Assembly: GCA_003008705.1 (NCBI GenBank)
Contig: PDUO01000017.1
Span: 437,827 to 501,826, forward strand
Direction of reading: 5' to 3'
From: Pezicula radicicola
Lineage: Eukaryota > Ascomycota > Leotiomycetes > Helotiales > Dermateaceae
Length of the DNA: 64,000 nt
Numbering within the stretch: the first letter of the stretch is position 1; every line of letters begins with the position of its first letter. Below, one piece after another: positions 11,930 through 23,459 of the stretch. The notes under the pieces were generated by a model. The model made no database searches and was not told the origin of the DNA. It saw nothing but the letters and a program-made list of their open reading frames with translations. The position numbers were made by a program, and so were the translations under genes.

Positions 11930-12055
11930 GAACTACCCAAAACAAGTCAGTTACCCAAAACAACTCAGTCACCTAAATCAACCCAGTTACCCAAAACAAG
12001 TCGGTCACCCAGATCAAGTCAGTTACCCAAATCAACTAGGTAGCTCAAAATCCCC
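11930..12055. repeat. 18-bp minisatellite, seven degenerate copies
   Basis: Units begin at 11930, 11948, 11966, 11984, 12002, 12020 and 12038, an exact 18-bp period. The consensus is CAGTTACCCAAAACAAGT; variants include TCACC for TTACC and ATCAA for AACAA. It lies 130 bp beyond the ESF1 stop, between two convergent genes. The core matches one half of the 27-bp palindromic element found around the SNF2 gene, so the array probably grew from a copy of it. Confidence 0.9.
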
Positions 12056-12330
12056 CAATCCACCAAATACCGACAAAACACAACAATCCCAGGATTCCAT
12101 ACCAACACACCTCTCTCTATTCACCATTCACCAAAGTCAAATAAAGTCTGTCAAGGAAAATCATGATATTAATTGAGTAGAGATTATCTATGCCCCATCC
12201 ATCGAAATCCTCGAAAATGAGGCTCATCTCAACTATGTGAGACCTATCTATCTAAAAAATCAACGCGTGCTCTATGTATTATTATGGTATTATCTCACTG
12301 GGTAAACCAGCTCGCCTGTCTTTCCGCCGT

Positions 12331-12357
12331 GAGTAACTGACTTGATTTGAGTAACCC
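12331..12357 (-). repeat. 27-bp GTTAC palindromic element, copy A
   Basis: Read on the minus strand it starts GGGTTACTCAAATCAA and ends GTTACTC. It lies 61 bp beyond the SNF2 stop codon and is nearly identical to the intronic copy at 13805-13831. Confidence 0.8.
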
Positions 12358-12417
12358 AAATACCACCACCACCACCTAAACACCCTTCGCACCCATCTCC
12401 CTCTCACACACCTCATC

Positions 12418-15400
12418 TCAATCCTCACCCCCCTCAGGGCTTCCCTCCTCCCCATCATCGCCGTCCTCATCAACATAATCTGGCTCAACTCTCAAACCGC
12501 CAGCACCGTCTTCGTTCAAAAAACCAAATAAAGAAGCTAACTCCTTAATATCAAGTTGTTGGGTCTTCGCGTCTTGACCATCCTGCATCATTCTCTCGAT
12601 GATATTGAGCTTGTCGGCTTGCATGGCTAGCATACGCATTTCGACTGTGTTGCGGACGCAGATACGGGTGAAGTAGGTCTCCTTCAATTGGCCCATTCGG
12701 AAGGTTCTGCCGAAGGCTTGTTGCTCTACGGCATGATTCCACTGGAAAGAAGGTGTTAGTTTATGGTGTGTTGGGAGGGGGGAGGGTCAAGAGGTCCGAG
12801 TTATGTCAGTCCCTCGCAGCCTATCTAGCTCAAGGGTCCAAGAAGAGGGAGAGGAAGGAAAGCAGGAAAACATACCCATAGATCCAACGAAATACACCGA
12901 TTAGCACAAGTCAAATTAAGACCCTGGCCACCACATTTCAAGCCGGCAATCAAAAGCTTAATACTCGGATCCGTATGGAATTTCTCAACGACCTTGGCAC
13001 GGTGCGTATCTTGCGCTTCACCTGAGTAGTAGAGGAACGGCCACTTTTCGGATTCGGCAATTCGACCTACGATGCGAGATAAGAGGCGGAATTGAGTGAA
13101 TACTACGACCTGCGGTTGTGCATTAGTGAGAGTTTTAGTGATCCTACGAAGAGGGGGAGGAAGGGAATAAGGGGATGGTGGGTGGGGATGGTAAGGATAG
13201 GTAGGGTAGTACCTTATCATTTGGCGCCTCCTCAAACCACTTCAACAACTTCGCCTTCAACGCCGTAGTCTTTGCACTCGGTAACAGTGGCATATCGTCC
13301 CTATGATCACTCTGACTCAACCATATTGAAGGCTTGGTAATAGGTTCGAAACCCAACACATCCTTACCCCTCATATCCTTCGCACCACCAGATGCAGATG
13401 CTGATGCAGAAGAAGAGCCATTGTGTTGACGAGAAGAAGAGTGGGAATCGTAGCCGTTAGTATCATTGGAGGCATTGGGACCAGCCGGGGTTGGGTTGTC
13501 ATCATCCGGAAAGATGGACTCATCGTTCGAGAAGGGACGTGTGTTGTGGAAGATTAATTGGCATGAGGGACATTCGAAATACTAGGGTTTGATGTGTCAG
13601 TTCGGTATACTTGGGTTGAGGGTTATAGGGTGGAAAATGGGTTTTGAGTTACTGAGTTTTTTCCGGTTACTCAGAATTTGGGGTGGGGATTCTGAGGCAA
13701 GGGTATTGGGTCCTGTTCAGTACATACGAGCGAACTTAGGAGAACAGCGTCTTGGCCACTTGCCGGAGGACAGAGAGTTTAGGAAAGGTAGAGAGGGATA
13801 ATTTGGGTTACTCAAATCAACTGAGTAACTCGGATCCTGAAAGGTCCACCTTAGGCAAGACTAGTAGAAAGTACGAATTGAAGGATTTGGAAAAGTAAAG
13901 TCCGGAACTCAGCCAAGAGCCTAGACGGTCTGACATCATCCTAACAACTCTGCCTTCTATAAGAAAAGAAAAAGGAAAAGGAAAGAGCTACTGCGAAAAA
14001 CATGAAAATGACAATACTCTAACATTGGACAACTCAAAGAATCCCTGTACAAACTTAAAATGGAAAAAGATTAACAAAAAAAAGAAACTAGGACTCACAA
14101 GATCATTGGTATCAGCTTCATTAAAAGAAACAGCCTGATGCATATAATCACTCAAGCAATCCTTGCAAAAGATATGCGAGCACTATTTTTGCCCGAAAAG
14201 TCAGCGACTCTCTTCTCAAAATCACAAATTTGCGAGCTCGCTTAAAGAACAACAAGAAGACCTACATCTGTGATCTGAGGTTCCTTGGGAATATCAGAAC
14301 ATATGGTACAGATGACTCTCTCCAGAAAGTTTCGAGAACCTGGAATATTGGGCGTCTTCAAGAATTTCTTGTTGAGGTACTTGGAGATGTTAAATTCGTG
14401 GCCGTATTTGCCTGTGCCGAAGGGTAGGCTAACTCCTGGCGTTATATTTGTGGCAGGTTGAGCAGTTGAAGATGAACCTTCTGCGGCAGAACTGAAACTG
14501 GCTTCACCTGTGATTCCGTCTAGAGAGATGTTTTGAGCTGTGCCAGGAATGGTAGCGGCTTCATCGACCCATAGTTTACACTGCTCGAAAATTGGGGTTG
14601 ATTTGTCTTTAGCGATAGCTCTGAGGCGTTTCTTCAGGATTTGAAGATCTTCGGCAGTCCAACACTCCTTAATAGTTTGCTCGATCATCATGGGATGAGA
14701 AGTACATTGACGAAGGCGAAGAAGTTGAACCATGAAGCTTCCGTAATTACCTCGATCATCCTTACGTGCGAAAAACTCATTGATATTAGCTCTGAATCGG
14801 TTCTCGGTAATACGATAGATAATGCGTTCTTCTTTTGAAAGTTCGATATAGTGGATTTCGGGGTGTGGTTCTGGAAGAGAAAGGATTGCTCGGCCGAGAA
14901 GCTTAGTGTTCATGTGTCGGCGGATCATAGAGAATGATAGCAGGGCACCGATTCGAGCTTGGCAGTCCTCGGCATCAGGATCACAGAACCATTGAACGAA
15001 TTCTTTGTAGGAATTGGTCATTGGGATGCGTAGGAAGCGAAGGTAAGGGTATAACTCTTCGATACGGTTGAGAACTGGAGTTCCCGTCAGACACCAGCGA
15101 TAAACTCCTTGAAGGCGTTGACAAGCGAGAGAGGTTCTGCCTTTGTAGTTCTTGATCGCATGAGCTTCGTCGAGAACAACTCGATACCAATGAATCCTGT
15201 GAAGATCTCCCTTGAGCTCATCGGCTCCTTTAAGCCACTTTTTCAGACCACCACCTGTTCCGATCTTTTGCAAAGCTGCAGCATCTGGGTAGGGATACGA
15301 GTTCATGACTTCGTGGTAAGAAGTAAGGATGATATCCTGATCCGTAAGTGTAATGCGAGGGATCTTCTTGCTAGCCTTATATACCATGACACGTGGAAAG

Positions 15401-17892
15401 ACACTCTCCTTGACATGCTTCTTAATCTCGGTCATCCATTGGTCTATGACTGCAGATGGGAGAACCAGCAATGTGGTTTTGATACCGCGACGGGTGTCTT
15501 CTGGTGTAGGTGGATTACCGACCATAGTCGCCAACATCTCCACAGTCTTACCTAAGCCCATGGCATCGGCATTAATACCACCAGTTGGTTCATGTTGAGA
15601 TAACTCTTGATTGAGCATCCAACTTGCTCCGAGGAGTTGATAGTGGAAAAGTGATGACTTCATTCCCTTTGGGAGCCACTTTCCATCAACTGCCTTAACC
15701 TTGGCGTAACCGAAAGCCTTAGAGGCATTTAGAATCTCTTCCTTCTCTCTGCCTTTCTGGTGAGTACCAAGGGATTTCGGAACTGAAGCCAGAATCTGCT
15801 CAAATTGGCTGGTTTTGTTCCGTGCAGCGATCTCGGGTTGAGGGTCATAACCGGCTGCGATACGATCTGCAATGGCGTCGTTGTGTAGGAGGTCTGCGAG
15901 CATTTTACGAGTAGTGAATTCCATGTTTTTTTCTTGCATGAGATTCTTCGGTCTGCCAGCTCGATAATCAACACCTGGGTCGTGACTACCAGAAGCGGCA
16001 GCATTACCCTTGCCCTTCTTGCCGGGACCACCAGAACGACCACCAACAGGTCTACCCTTCGACTTCTTCCCCTCGTTTCCATTACCACTCTTCTTGGACT
16101 TCTTGCGTTGAGATTTCTTTCTCTCTCTCTCACGTCTCTCATTTTCCTCGCGCCTAATCTTCTCCCTGGCGTTCTTCGCTACTGGCTTCCTCCGAGACTT
16201 GCCGGCAGAGTCCTTCTTACCTTGAGAAGAAGGACCTGGATCTCCATCATCTGGAGGCGTAGATGTAGTCTCGTGGTTTTCACGATTTAACTCTTCTAAC
16301 ACTCGAGCAATCTCTAGGTCATCGTTTCGCTCCTGACGGAGACGTTCTAGCTCAGCGCGATCCGGTCCAGCTCCAAGGTCGCCATCAAAATCATTATTTG
16401 AGTCCTCCTCTTCATCGGAGTATGAATCGATTCCCTGGCGAGTTTGTCTACGACGCTTGGGACGGTTCTTGCGATGATTACGTCGCATTTCTTGGGATGA
16501 TGGTTTCTCGGGTATGAACATGCCTTCCTCATCAGAAGCCACATCAACATCATTTCCAGAACTAGAACCATGACCGTGGCTAACAGCGCTACGGGAGCTA
16601 CGGGCGCCACGAATCTTATCAAGTAATACAATCCGCTCAGAAACCTGGATAAGCTCTACCGTCTCATCAGGAGTAATTCGGCGTTCATCTCGCTTTGTAA
16701 CCAGAGCATCTCGCAATTGGCACAAAGAACTATACTCTTCATCTCCATCTTCAGCATTCATCCAGGACATATCCTCTTCAGCAGCATCTGGTGGCGCCAT
16801 TGCCATCGCAGCAAGTACGGACTCATCTGGAACTATGCCGATACGACGAGCTCGCTTAGGTTGTTGGGTATCGGGTTCAACGACTTTGGTCTTCTTAGGA
16901 CCGAAGATGCTGGAATTGAATTTTGGAACGGTTGATTGAATAGCTTTCTTGGCTAGATTACCATTGTTCATCATTGCCTTTTGAGCTGCGAGCATCTTTT
17001 GCTGTTGACTGAGCTTGGCATTTGCAAAGCTTGGGCGGAGGATTGCAACGCCATTCTGGGCACTTGGATTGGAAGTCGGACGTGGCGTAGCGACATTTTC
17101 CTGCATATATCCACTAGTAAATGTAGCAGTTGGTTCCGGAGTGCCTATAGCGCGTCCCTTGCCCTTCTCAGCAGCGGTTCTCTCAACAGGAGACTCCGAA
17201 CCATTTACCATAAGGGAAGCAGTTTCTTCATGCTTGATCCGAGCAGCTTCTGCTTCTTCCTCAGCAATTACAGTTGGAGAACGACGCTTGGAACTCCATT
17301 TCAGCTTGGCTGTTTGGGAAGCTTGATCTGGGTCGATCATGATGAGGTCTTCATCCTCGGCACGGCTTCCACTGCGTATATCCAGCGCAAATTTTTGAGA
17401 CGCCGGGGTTCCCTCACTACTAGAGCTTGGAGTGGGTATGGTGAGTACAGGTGAAGGACGTGGTTCAAGTGCAGGTTCAGCTTCAGCTCTACCATAATCA
17501 GCCTCAGGCATGGTAGGAGCTTTCAAGACTTTTTGATGCTGAGAACCAACTTGAGAAGTTGAAGCCTCTGGCACCAGTTCCGGCTGTGGAGTAGAGTTAT
17601 AAGAATTAGGGATTTCAGGTGTAGGTTTGAACTGAGACAGGAGGATTCTGGGTGCAGTAATTCTGCCAGGAGAACTAGGTTCCATCTTAGGAGTTACACT
17701 TCTCATATCTCGGTCTCGGCTCATTGGTAAAGTCCGACTCTGGTTGTTGTCTTGACTCCAATTCTCTTGACTGTTGCTCATTACGTGGTCTTGGTATTGT
17801 TGTGAGCGTTGACTGCCGGTGAAGTCTGGGGTTTCAGAGAATTTGTAATCACTGTTTAGTGGATGTTCGGGCATGCCCGCGGATGAATCCAT
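12418..17892 (-). CDS. RING-finger SNF2-family DNA-dependent ATPase (Rad5/Rad16/Uls1 class)
   Basis: Five exons, complement join(12418..12741, 12876..13109, 13213..13581, 14099..14182, 14266..17892), give 1545 residues. The long N-terminal third is Ser/Pro-rich, then highly charged, with KKSKKSGNGNEGKKSKGR-like basic tracts. The SNF2 core follows: Walker A DAMGLGKTVE near residue 780, DEAH box VLDEAHAIKN near 907, and CLTGTPVLN. A C3HC4 RING begins near 1197 (CTICSDIP) and is split by two introns (CSHIFCKDC, then CPSC) inside the helicase, the arrangement of Rad5/Rad16/HLTF-like proteins that couple translocation to ubiquitin or SUMO transfer. The C-terminal helicase has VVVFTQFRLL and FGRTFRMGQ. 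The protein should act in the nucleus on chromatin or damaged DNA. Intron 2 (13582-14098, 517 nt) is exceptionally long and carries repeat elements. I cannot decide between Rad16-like and Uls1-like from sequence alone. Confidence 0.92.
13805..13831 (+). repeat. 27-bp GTTAC palindromic element, copy B (inside an SNF2 intron)
   Basis: It lies within the 517-nt second intron of the SNF2 gene. The half-sites GTTACTCA (13807-13814) and TGAGTAAC (13822-13829) are perfect inverted repeats. A more degenerate relative (GAGTTACTGAG followed by GGTTACTCA) lies near 13645-13673 in the same intron. Confidence 0.85.
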
Positions 17893-18199
17893 TGTGGATC
17901 GTGAGGTACTTGAAGGGTGATTTGCTTTAGCTGAATTTTGGTTTTCGCTGATATTGCTTCCCTAATGGAGATGCGTCGAAAGCTGGACCTTTTCGCTGAC
18001 GTATGTATGTATGACGATAAATAGTTATTGATATTCCCAAAGTCTAAAGCGCCTTTTAGGAAGTGAGTAACAATCGGTAACTGTGCAAGAGGAATTAGTA
18101 TATGTCACCATGAGAAGAAGTACCCAAAAACAAAATAGTTCTAATCCGTGAAAACCAAACATACAAAAGAAAATGGAAAAACAACAATCTGAAAATTCC

Positions 18200-18226
18200 G
18201 AGTTACCCAAAACAACTCAATAACTC
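18200..18226 (+). repeat. 27-bp GTTAC palindromic element, copy C
   Basis: It starts GAGTTACCCAAAACAACTC and ends ATAACTC. It lies about 310 bp upstream of the SNF2 start codon and has the same 27-bp length as the other copies. Confidence 0.8.
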
Positions 18227-18289
18227 AAAAACATGAAGGAGAATGTTATCATAAACAAGTGTTTTGAATACCTGACAAGTACATCTTCT

Positions 18290-18316
18290 GAGTTACCAAA
18301 ATAATCTGAGTAACTC
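18290..18316 (+). repeat. 27-bp GTTAC palindromic element, copy D
   Basis: GAGTTAC (18290-18296) and GTAACTC (18310-18316) form a perfect 7-bp inverted repeat around a 13-bp centre. It starts 90 bp after copy C. A further partial unit (AATAACCCAACC) follows near 18327. Confidence 0.85.
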
Positions 18317-18487
18317 AAACTACTTCAATAACCCAACCAATTGTCCCAATCAAGAATGATAACAGGAACACAAGGAAGAAAACTACTTAGTATCCTCAAA
18401 GACCTGATATGTGCACAGTAGTTCAAGGACACCTCGACACTTGTAACCAAAAAACAGGAATTAAGAAAAATGTGAATGAAAATACGG

Positions 18488-18630
18488 AATGACAAGCGTT
18501 AAAACATTGACCGCGAAAAAACCCCTCAAAAAATAAAAAATCAACCAGAAGGTGAGAATGACAAGCGCTAAAACATTGACCGCGAATAAATCGAGGAAAT
18601 GACAAGCGTTAAATCATCGACCGCGAAAAA
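18488..18630. repeat. 33-bp repeat, three copies, upstream of the SNF2 gene
   Basis: Copies lie at 18488-18520, 18557-18589 and 18598-18630. All share AATGACAAGCG, then TTAAAACATTGACC or a close variant, then GCGAA. Copy 2 has a C for T after AAGCG, and copy 3 has two or three changes. The spacers differ (36 and 8 bp), so this is not a simple tandem array. It lies about 600-740 bp upstream of the SNF2 start, possibly within a 5' leader intron. Confidence 0.88.
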
Positions 18631-19080
18631 CTCATTGGAACAAGAACTTTCTTGTCTGACTTGAAATTTATAGAAAATCAAAACTTTTTATTTTAAGAAT
18701 GAAGAATTTGGAACTTACTCGCGAGGGTGTATTTTATGTTGGAGAGTATGGTGATATTGTGGTGTTGAGGGTGGTAATGGATTGTTTTGGAGGGTTTGGA
18801 GTGTAGGTTGTTAGTTTGATGGGGTGTTGATTTCGAGACGGGGGGTTGGTTGGAGATTGGAATTTTGTGTTTGAAAGGTGAGAGAGAGATTATGGGTTAT
18901 GGAGTAAAGGTTGTTGGTCGTTTTGGTGAGGTGGCGATGGATCTGAGATCGATGCTGAGAATGTTGAGAATGGAGGGTGAGGATGCTGAAGATGCTGAGG
19001 ATGTTAGTCAGAATGATTGCAGAAGATGCGGAATATGCGGAAGGTGAAGACGAAGATGGCAATGAAGATGCTGAAGATGG

Positions 19081-19830
19081 AGATGTTGGTGTAGAAAGAG
19101 GTTGTTGTGGAAGGAAAATGTTTTTGTGGAGAGGAAGTAGATGAGTGCGAGGAGTTGCTTTTATAGCAAGTTCTCTGGACACGCTAGTACGGGTTGTTTG
19201 GAGGTAAATGGGGTAGAGTAGAAAGAAATCATACCTGATGTAGAGCAATTTGAGTAGGAGTGGAGGTAGGTTGCTAGAAACGGTAGTTAGAAAAGATGTT
19301 GTTATGGAAAGGAAGTGGATGTGTGCGAGAAGTTGCTTTCATAGCAAGCTCTCTGCGAACGGTAGTCCTAGTTTCTTTGATGTGAATGGAGTAGAAAGTA
19401 TTCATACCTGGTGTACAGCAATTGGAGTGTTGTTACTAGAGAGGCTGGTAGAGAATCTGGTTAGGAAAGATGTTGTGGAGAGGAAGTTGTTGAGTGCAAG
19501 AAGTTCCTTTTATAGAACTCTGGGAACGCTAGTCCTCGTTTCTTGGAGGTGAATAGAGTAGAAAGTGATCATACCTGGTGTACAGCAATTGGGATGAGAG
19601 TGGAGATAGCTTGCTGAAACTCTGGTTAGAAAAGATGTTGTTGTAGAAAGGAAGTTATTGAGTCGAAGAAGTTCCTTTTAAAGGTAAATAGAGTAGACAT
19701 ACCCGTTGAGTAGTACTTGAAGTATGTAGAGCCTGCCGAATATTCTAGTTAGAAAAGATGTTGTGGAGAAGGAGTTGTTGAGTGCTAGAAGTCGCTTTTA
19801 TAGCCCTCTAGTACCGCTAATCTGGGTTGC
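19081..19830 (-). repeat. Tandem array of five degenerate ~170-bp promoter-like units
   Basis: Read on the minus strand, each unit has a TATA box (GCTATAAAAGCAACT, GCTATGAAAGC, TCTATAAAAGGAACT, TTTAAAAGGAAC, GCTATAAAAGCGACT, centred near 19162, 19340, 19510, 19676 and 19799), then a pyrimidine-rich stretch with CTTCC and AACATCTTTTCTAAC. The four distal units then have a 5' splice donor of the form CAG|GTATGA (or GGGTATGT) near 19232, 19407, 19572 and 19695, always 103-108 bp after their TATA box. The TATA spacing is about 178, 169, 167 and 121 bp. No coding function is assigned. The array lies upstream of the SNF2 gene on the same strand, 1.2-1.9 kb from its start. Confidence 0.75.
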
Positions 19831-21454
19831 GTAGAAGTGCTAAGTCTTAGTTAGCGAAGGTGTTGACATAGAAAGGAAGAAGAAATTCTCGCAACGAAGA
19901 CGGGTTGTTTATACAGAATTTAATTGGTAATAAAGAAGACTGCTAAGAATTGGTAAGTCTTTTCGCAGGCTAAATAAATGTATTTATACTCGCCCTCAGA
20001 AAAAGCCACTATTAACAGCACCTAGGAGATAAACAAGGAGTAAGTGCACTTAAGCATACATAACAAGAGGTATCTTAACATGCATTTTAAAAAAGATATA
20101 AGCAATGCTATGTAACCAGGAAGAGCTTAAACATAAGAAGTTACTCTTCCAGTAGACTTTTCTTCGAAATAAATAAAATCATATATCTTAATACACAGCA
20201 ATTAAATAAGTGATAGAGAACGATTCTTGAGAAGTGGTTAGTATTATTGTGGAGGAAAAAAAAATCCCCTCAACTACTTCAGACGAAGTAATTAGCAGAG
20301 CCAATACGGCCTAACTAACACCACAGCTCGCTTCCAATAAATCAAGATTAAGCGAGCTAGGAGAGAGGAAAAGCGGTGGATACGGTTAGATAGTGCTCGC
20401 ATAGAACCCAGTTTCCTATCTAGGTAGCTAGATAACTGGGTAGAAGAAACTATATGGTTCTCAATAACTTCCTCATGATAATCTTCAATAGATGAATTAA
20501 CCAGTACACAGTAAGTAGAAGGCTCACTTACCCTAGGATCGGAGACGCAAAAAGCCACTACCTTGACGGGGTCATGTGCACCAGCAGAATTACCAGATTA
20601 TTTACCTAAGATACAGTACAGTACCACCAGCACTATGAAGCACTCAGCCTCCACGGCAGTGACTTCGAATACACTTCTGTACATTAGTCTTTAGATACTC
20701 AAGGTTATCGACTCTAAATTTAGTCACTGGAAACGGTATTATGAAGGTATATTCGTCTCTATTCTACTTTGTTCGCCTTACTCTGTTGCTTTTTGGTAAT
20801 ATGTATTACCACTAGGATTCCGATATGAAAACATCGGTTGCTATGCAATAAAAAAAGAGAAAAAAGGTAAGATCCAACACAAAAGACCGCCGAAATAACA
20901 AGGAAACATCTGCGCCTAGAACTCCTTGCTGCTTGTTCTTCTGCTAAGCTAGCTTTTTCCAACGATAGCTAGATAGTAGTAAATTACATATACAAGAAAC
21001 AAACACACGAAGTGAAGAATATAATACATAAGAGAGATCTCTTGTCGGAGGATTGTCTGTGGCGGTCATAAAACTCGAGTGTTCTGGTGGTTTGCAAAGC
21101 TGCCCCAGAAGAATTGGAGGAGACCTAAGGTCGAGGGTATCATATGAAACTTATGTATGAAACAGTGCTGGAAGCCATTGTAATGGTACTTGGTCTGTTG
21201 CGCTTAGAACGTCGGCAGTAACTTTTGTCGTTATTTGAAGGTGGTTGGAGGGTTTTTTTTAAATCTGCTTTTTCTGTTTCTCTTTTCTTATCTTTCGATT
21301 CATCAATATATCGGCTGCTTCTTCGGCTCCAGATTCTAGAATTCGTGCAGTGCGTGAATCTCTTTCCTGGATACAATCGGGAACTTGTCCACAATAATCG
21401 TTGTCGATAACACGCCATATAAGATGATAGTCATCGACGGATGACTCGGCTTGC
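19831..21454. other. Intergenic AT-rich region
   Basis: No supported gene. A minus-strand open frame of 88 codons (20292-20558) has no recognisable domain. The region separates the promoter-like array from the 3' end of the Ca2+/H+ exchanger. Confidence 0.4.
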
Positions 21455-23367
21455 TTAAGCAACACCAGTCGCAGGGTAAAACCAAGCGCATACAGCAATG
21501 ATTCTGCTCTAAATTAGTATTCGAAAGGAATAGGGACTAGGTGGGTAAAATATGCTCACATGTAAAGGCATTGCAAAAGCATGCCCTCAAGCCAGTGACT
21601 CTTCCCATCTCCAATTAAATAATTAACCAATAGGACAGCCACAAAGAGAACGGCGACTTGAAATCCATCAAAGCTCAAGCTCATGCTGTCATTGCCCATA
21701 ATCCAACCAATGACAACCAGTAGGGGAATGAGGAACAGGGCTACCTGCATACTAGAGCCAACTGCAACACCAATAGCCAGGTCCATCTTGTCTTTACAGG
21801 CTACAGTGACAGCAGTGGCGTGCTCCGCGGCATTGCCGACAATTGGAAGAAGGATCAAACCGACAAACTCTTCGGAGATTCCACCACTGGCAGTTAAGGC
21901 ACCGATACTGTCAACCATGAATTCGGCGCAAAGACCAATGATAGCAGTAGCAATGGCAAGAGTGGCCCAAGCGACAAGTAGATGCAATTGAGGCTCTTCG
22001 GCCTCGTCGTCGTCGGCCTCCTCGTAAGCGTTAGAGTTTAGAAGCTCGTCATTTGGTGGCCGGTCGGGTAATTGAGCTCGGCCTGGTCCAGCGACGATAC
22101 CACCTGCCTTAGCCAAACCCTTGGCAATGCCACCCTCAGGCAAAGCGTTTTTGCGAGGTCTCATCGGAACCTTCTGACTTTCCTCGTTGAACATGGCATT
22201 GTGCGTCTTCAATTGGAAGTACAAGTACCCTGCATAGACGACGAGAAGAATGACGGCAGTACCACGGGAGATGGCCGCGATTGGAGCTGCGGTAGTGGTA
22301 CTCCACAGATCGAAAGCGGTTGGGATAATAACACTTGCCACTGCTAGAGCAAGTAAACTGGCAGCAGTCTGGGCTACAGTTTGGTTGAAAAACTGTTCTG
22401 TTCTTCTTAATCCACCAAAGAAAAAGCACATACCCATGACCAACAACAAATTGGACAAGATACTGCCAATCAAAGACGTTTGGACAATGAGTACCTTGCC
22501 TTGGGTTAAAGCAATGATGGCGACAATCAACTCGACAGCGTTTCCGAATGAAGCGTTTAACAGGCCACCAAGAGTTTCTCCGACGTGTAGCGAAATCTCT
22601 TCAGTTGCAAAACCGAGCATCGCTGCTAGTGGTATAATTGCAATGAAGTTGACGACGAAGACAACAATCTTGTTTACGCCAGCGTAATTGAGCGCAATTC
22701 CTACGGGAGCTGCCAGAATCAATATATTGATCCAAGAGTTGAAAACAGTAGCCTGTAGTTGATTCGCTACCGTGAAAGGCTTGTGTTTTAATGACGTCTT
22801 CTTCTCTTTCTCCTCTCTTTCCCGAGGTGCGTCTCCCTTGTTCTTGTGGAACTTGGATAAAAAGCGATGACGAGCCTTCTCCTCAGACGACCGTGGTCTG
22901 CTGCGAGTCGATTGCCTGTCCACTACTGTAGCTTCGCTTTCTGGATCGCTCGACCTGGGTACACTGCCATTCGGCTTGTTGAAGTCTTCGTCTTCCTTAG
23001 TGCCATTGACACCAGGTACATTGTCACCGTCCTGCCTCCTAGGTGACTCTGGAGCAGACATATAATGTGACACGGGCCCTCCTCCTTCGATATCTTGTAC
23101 TCTGTCTCCATTGCCAGCCTCTAAATCATCCCTCGCCGACGACGGCTGCCACGTACTCGATCGTGTCGTCTTTCGAAAGGGATTAAATGAATCGCCATAC
23201 CAGGCCTCCTTTCGCGCTGCGCGCTTTATCGAATCTGCGCGATACATAGTAAGTAGGAGACCAATAAAGAAAGAAAAATTAAAGTAGAAGAGAAGTGACG
23301 GCTGCAGTGCTGTCTTCTCTGTGTTGCACAAGAGTAAACTAACGCATGTTGAAGTTGGAGCCCGACA
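21455..23367 (-). CDS. Vacuolar Ca2+/H+ exchanger (CaCA superfamily, CAX/VCX1 type)
   Basis: Proposed exons are complement join(21455..21503, 21560..23234, 23343..23367), 582 residues. The family moves Ca2+ into the vacuole in exchange for protons, ending cytosolic Ca2+ signals. A hydrophilic N-terminal region of about 200 residues (Arg/Ser-rich) precedes some 11 membrane segments. The two diagnostic alpha repeats are present: FGNAVELIVAIIALTQGKV and GNAAEHATAVTVACKDKMD. An acidic loop (EEADDDEAEE) separates the halves. The last exon restores the expected C-terminal membrane segment (LYIIIAVCAWFYP); without splicing the protein would stop early at a TGA overlapping the GTGAGC donor. The 5' end is less certain: I favour MSGSNFNM in a 25-nt first exon, but translation from an ATG at 23247 (MYRADSIKRAARK), with no 5' intron, is also possible. 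Confidence 0.88.
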
Positions 23368-23459
23368 TGTTGGGCGGTGCTCGGGTGATCCTGAGCGAGT
23401 GATCAGACACACACTAGGTATTAGTTGAGGTTTAGTGGGTGGTGACGGATGTCGTAACT

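Noticed and set aside
10747..11940. 397-codon minus-strand open frame opposite ESF1
   Set aside because: It lies fully over a conserved gene and shows only low-complexity Ser/Phe/Leu composition, so it is a shadow frame.
18811..19248. 145-codon minus-strand frame with Ser/Pro-rich content
   Set aside because: It runs through one of the promoter-like repeat units and is low-complexity; more likely leader or non-coding sequence. A uORF role cannot be excluded.
20292..20558. 88-codon minus-strand frame that could be a transposon remnant
   Set aside because: It resembles no transposase, gag or reverse transcriptase motif that I can identify.
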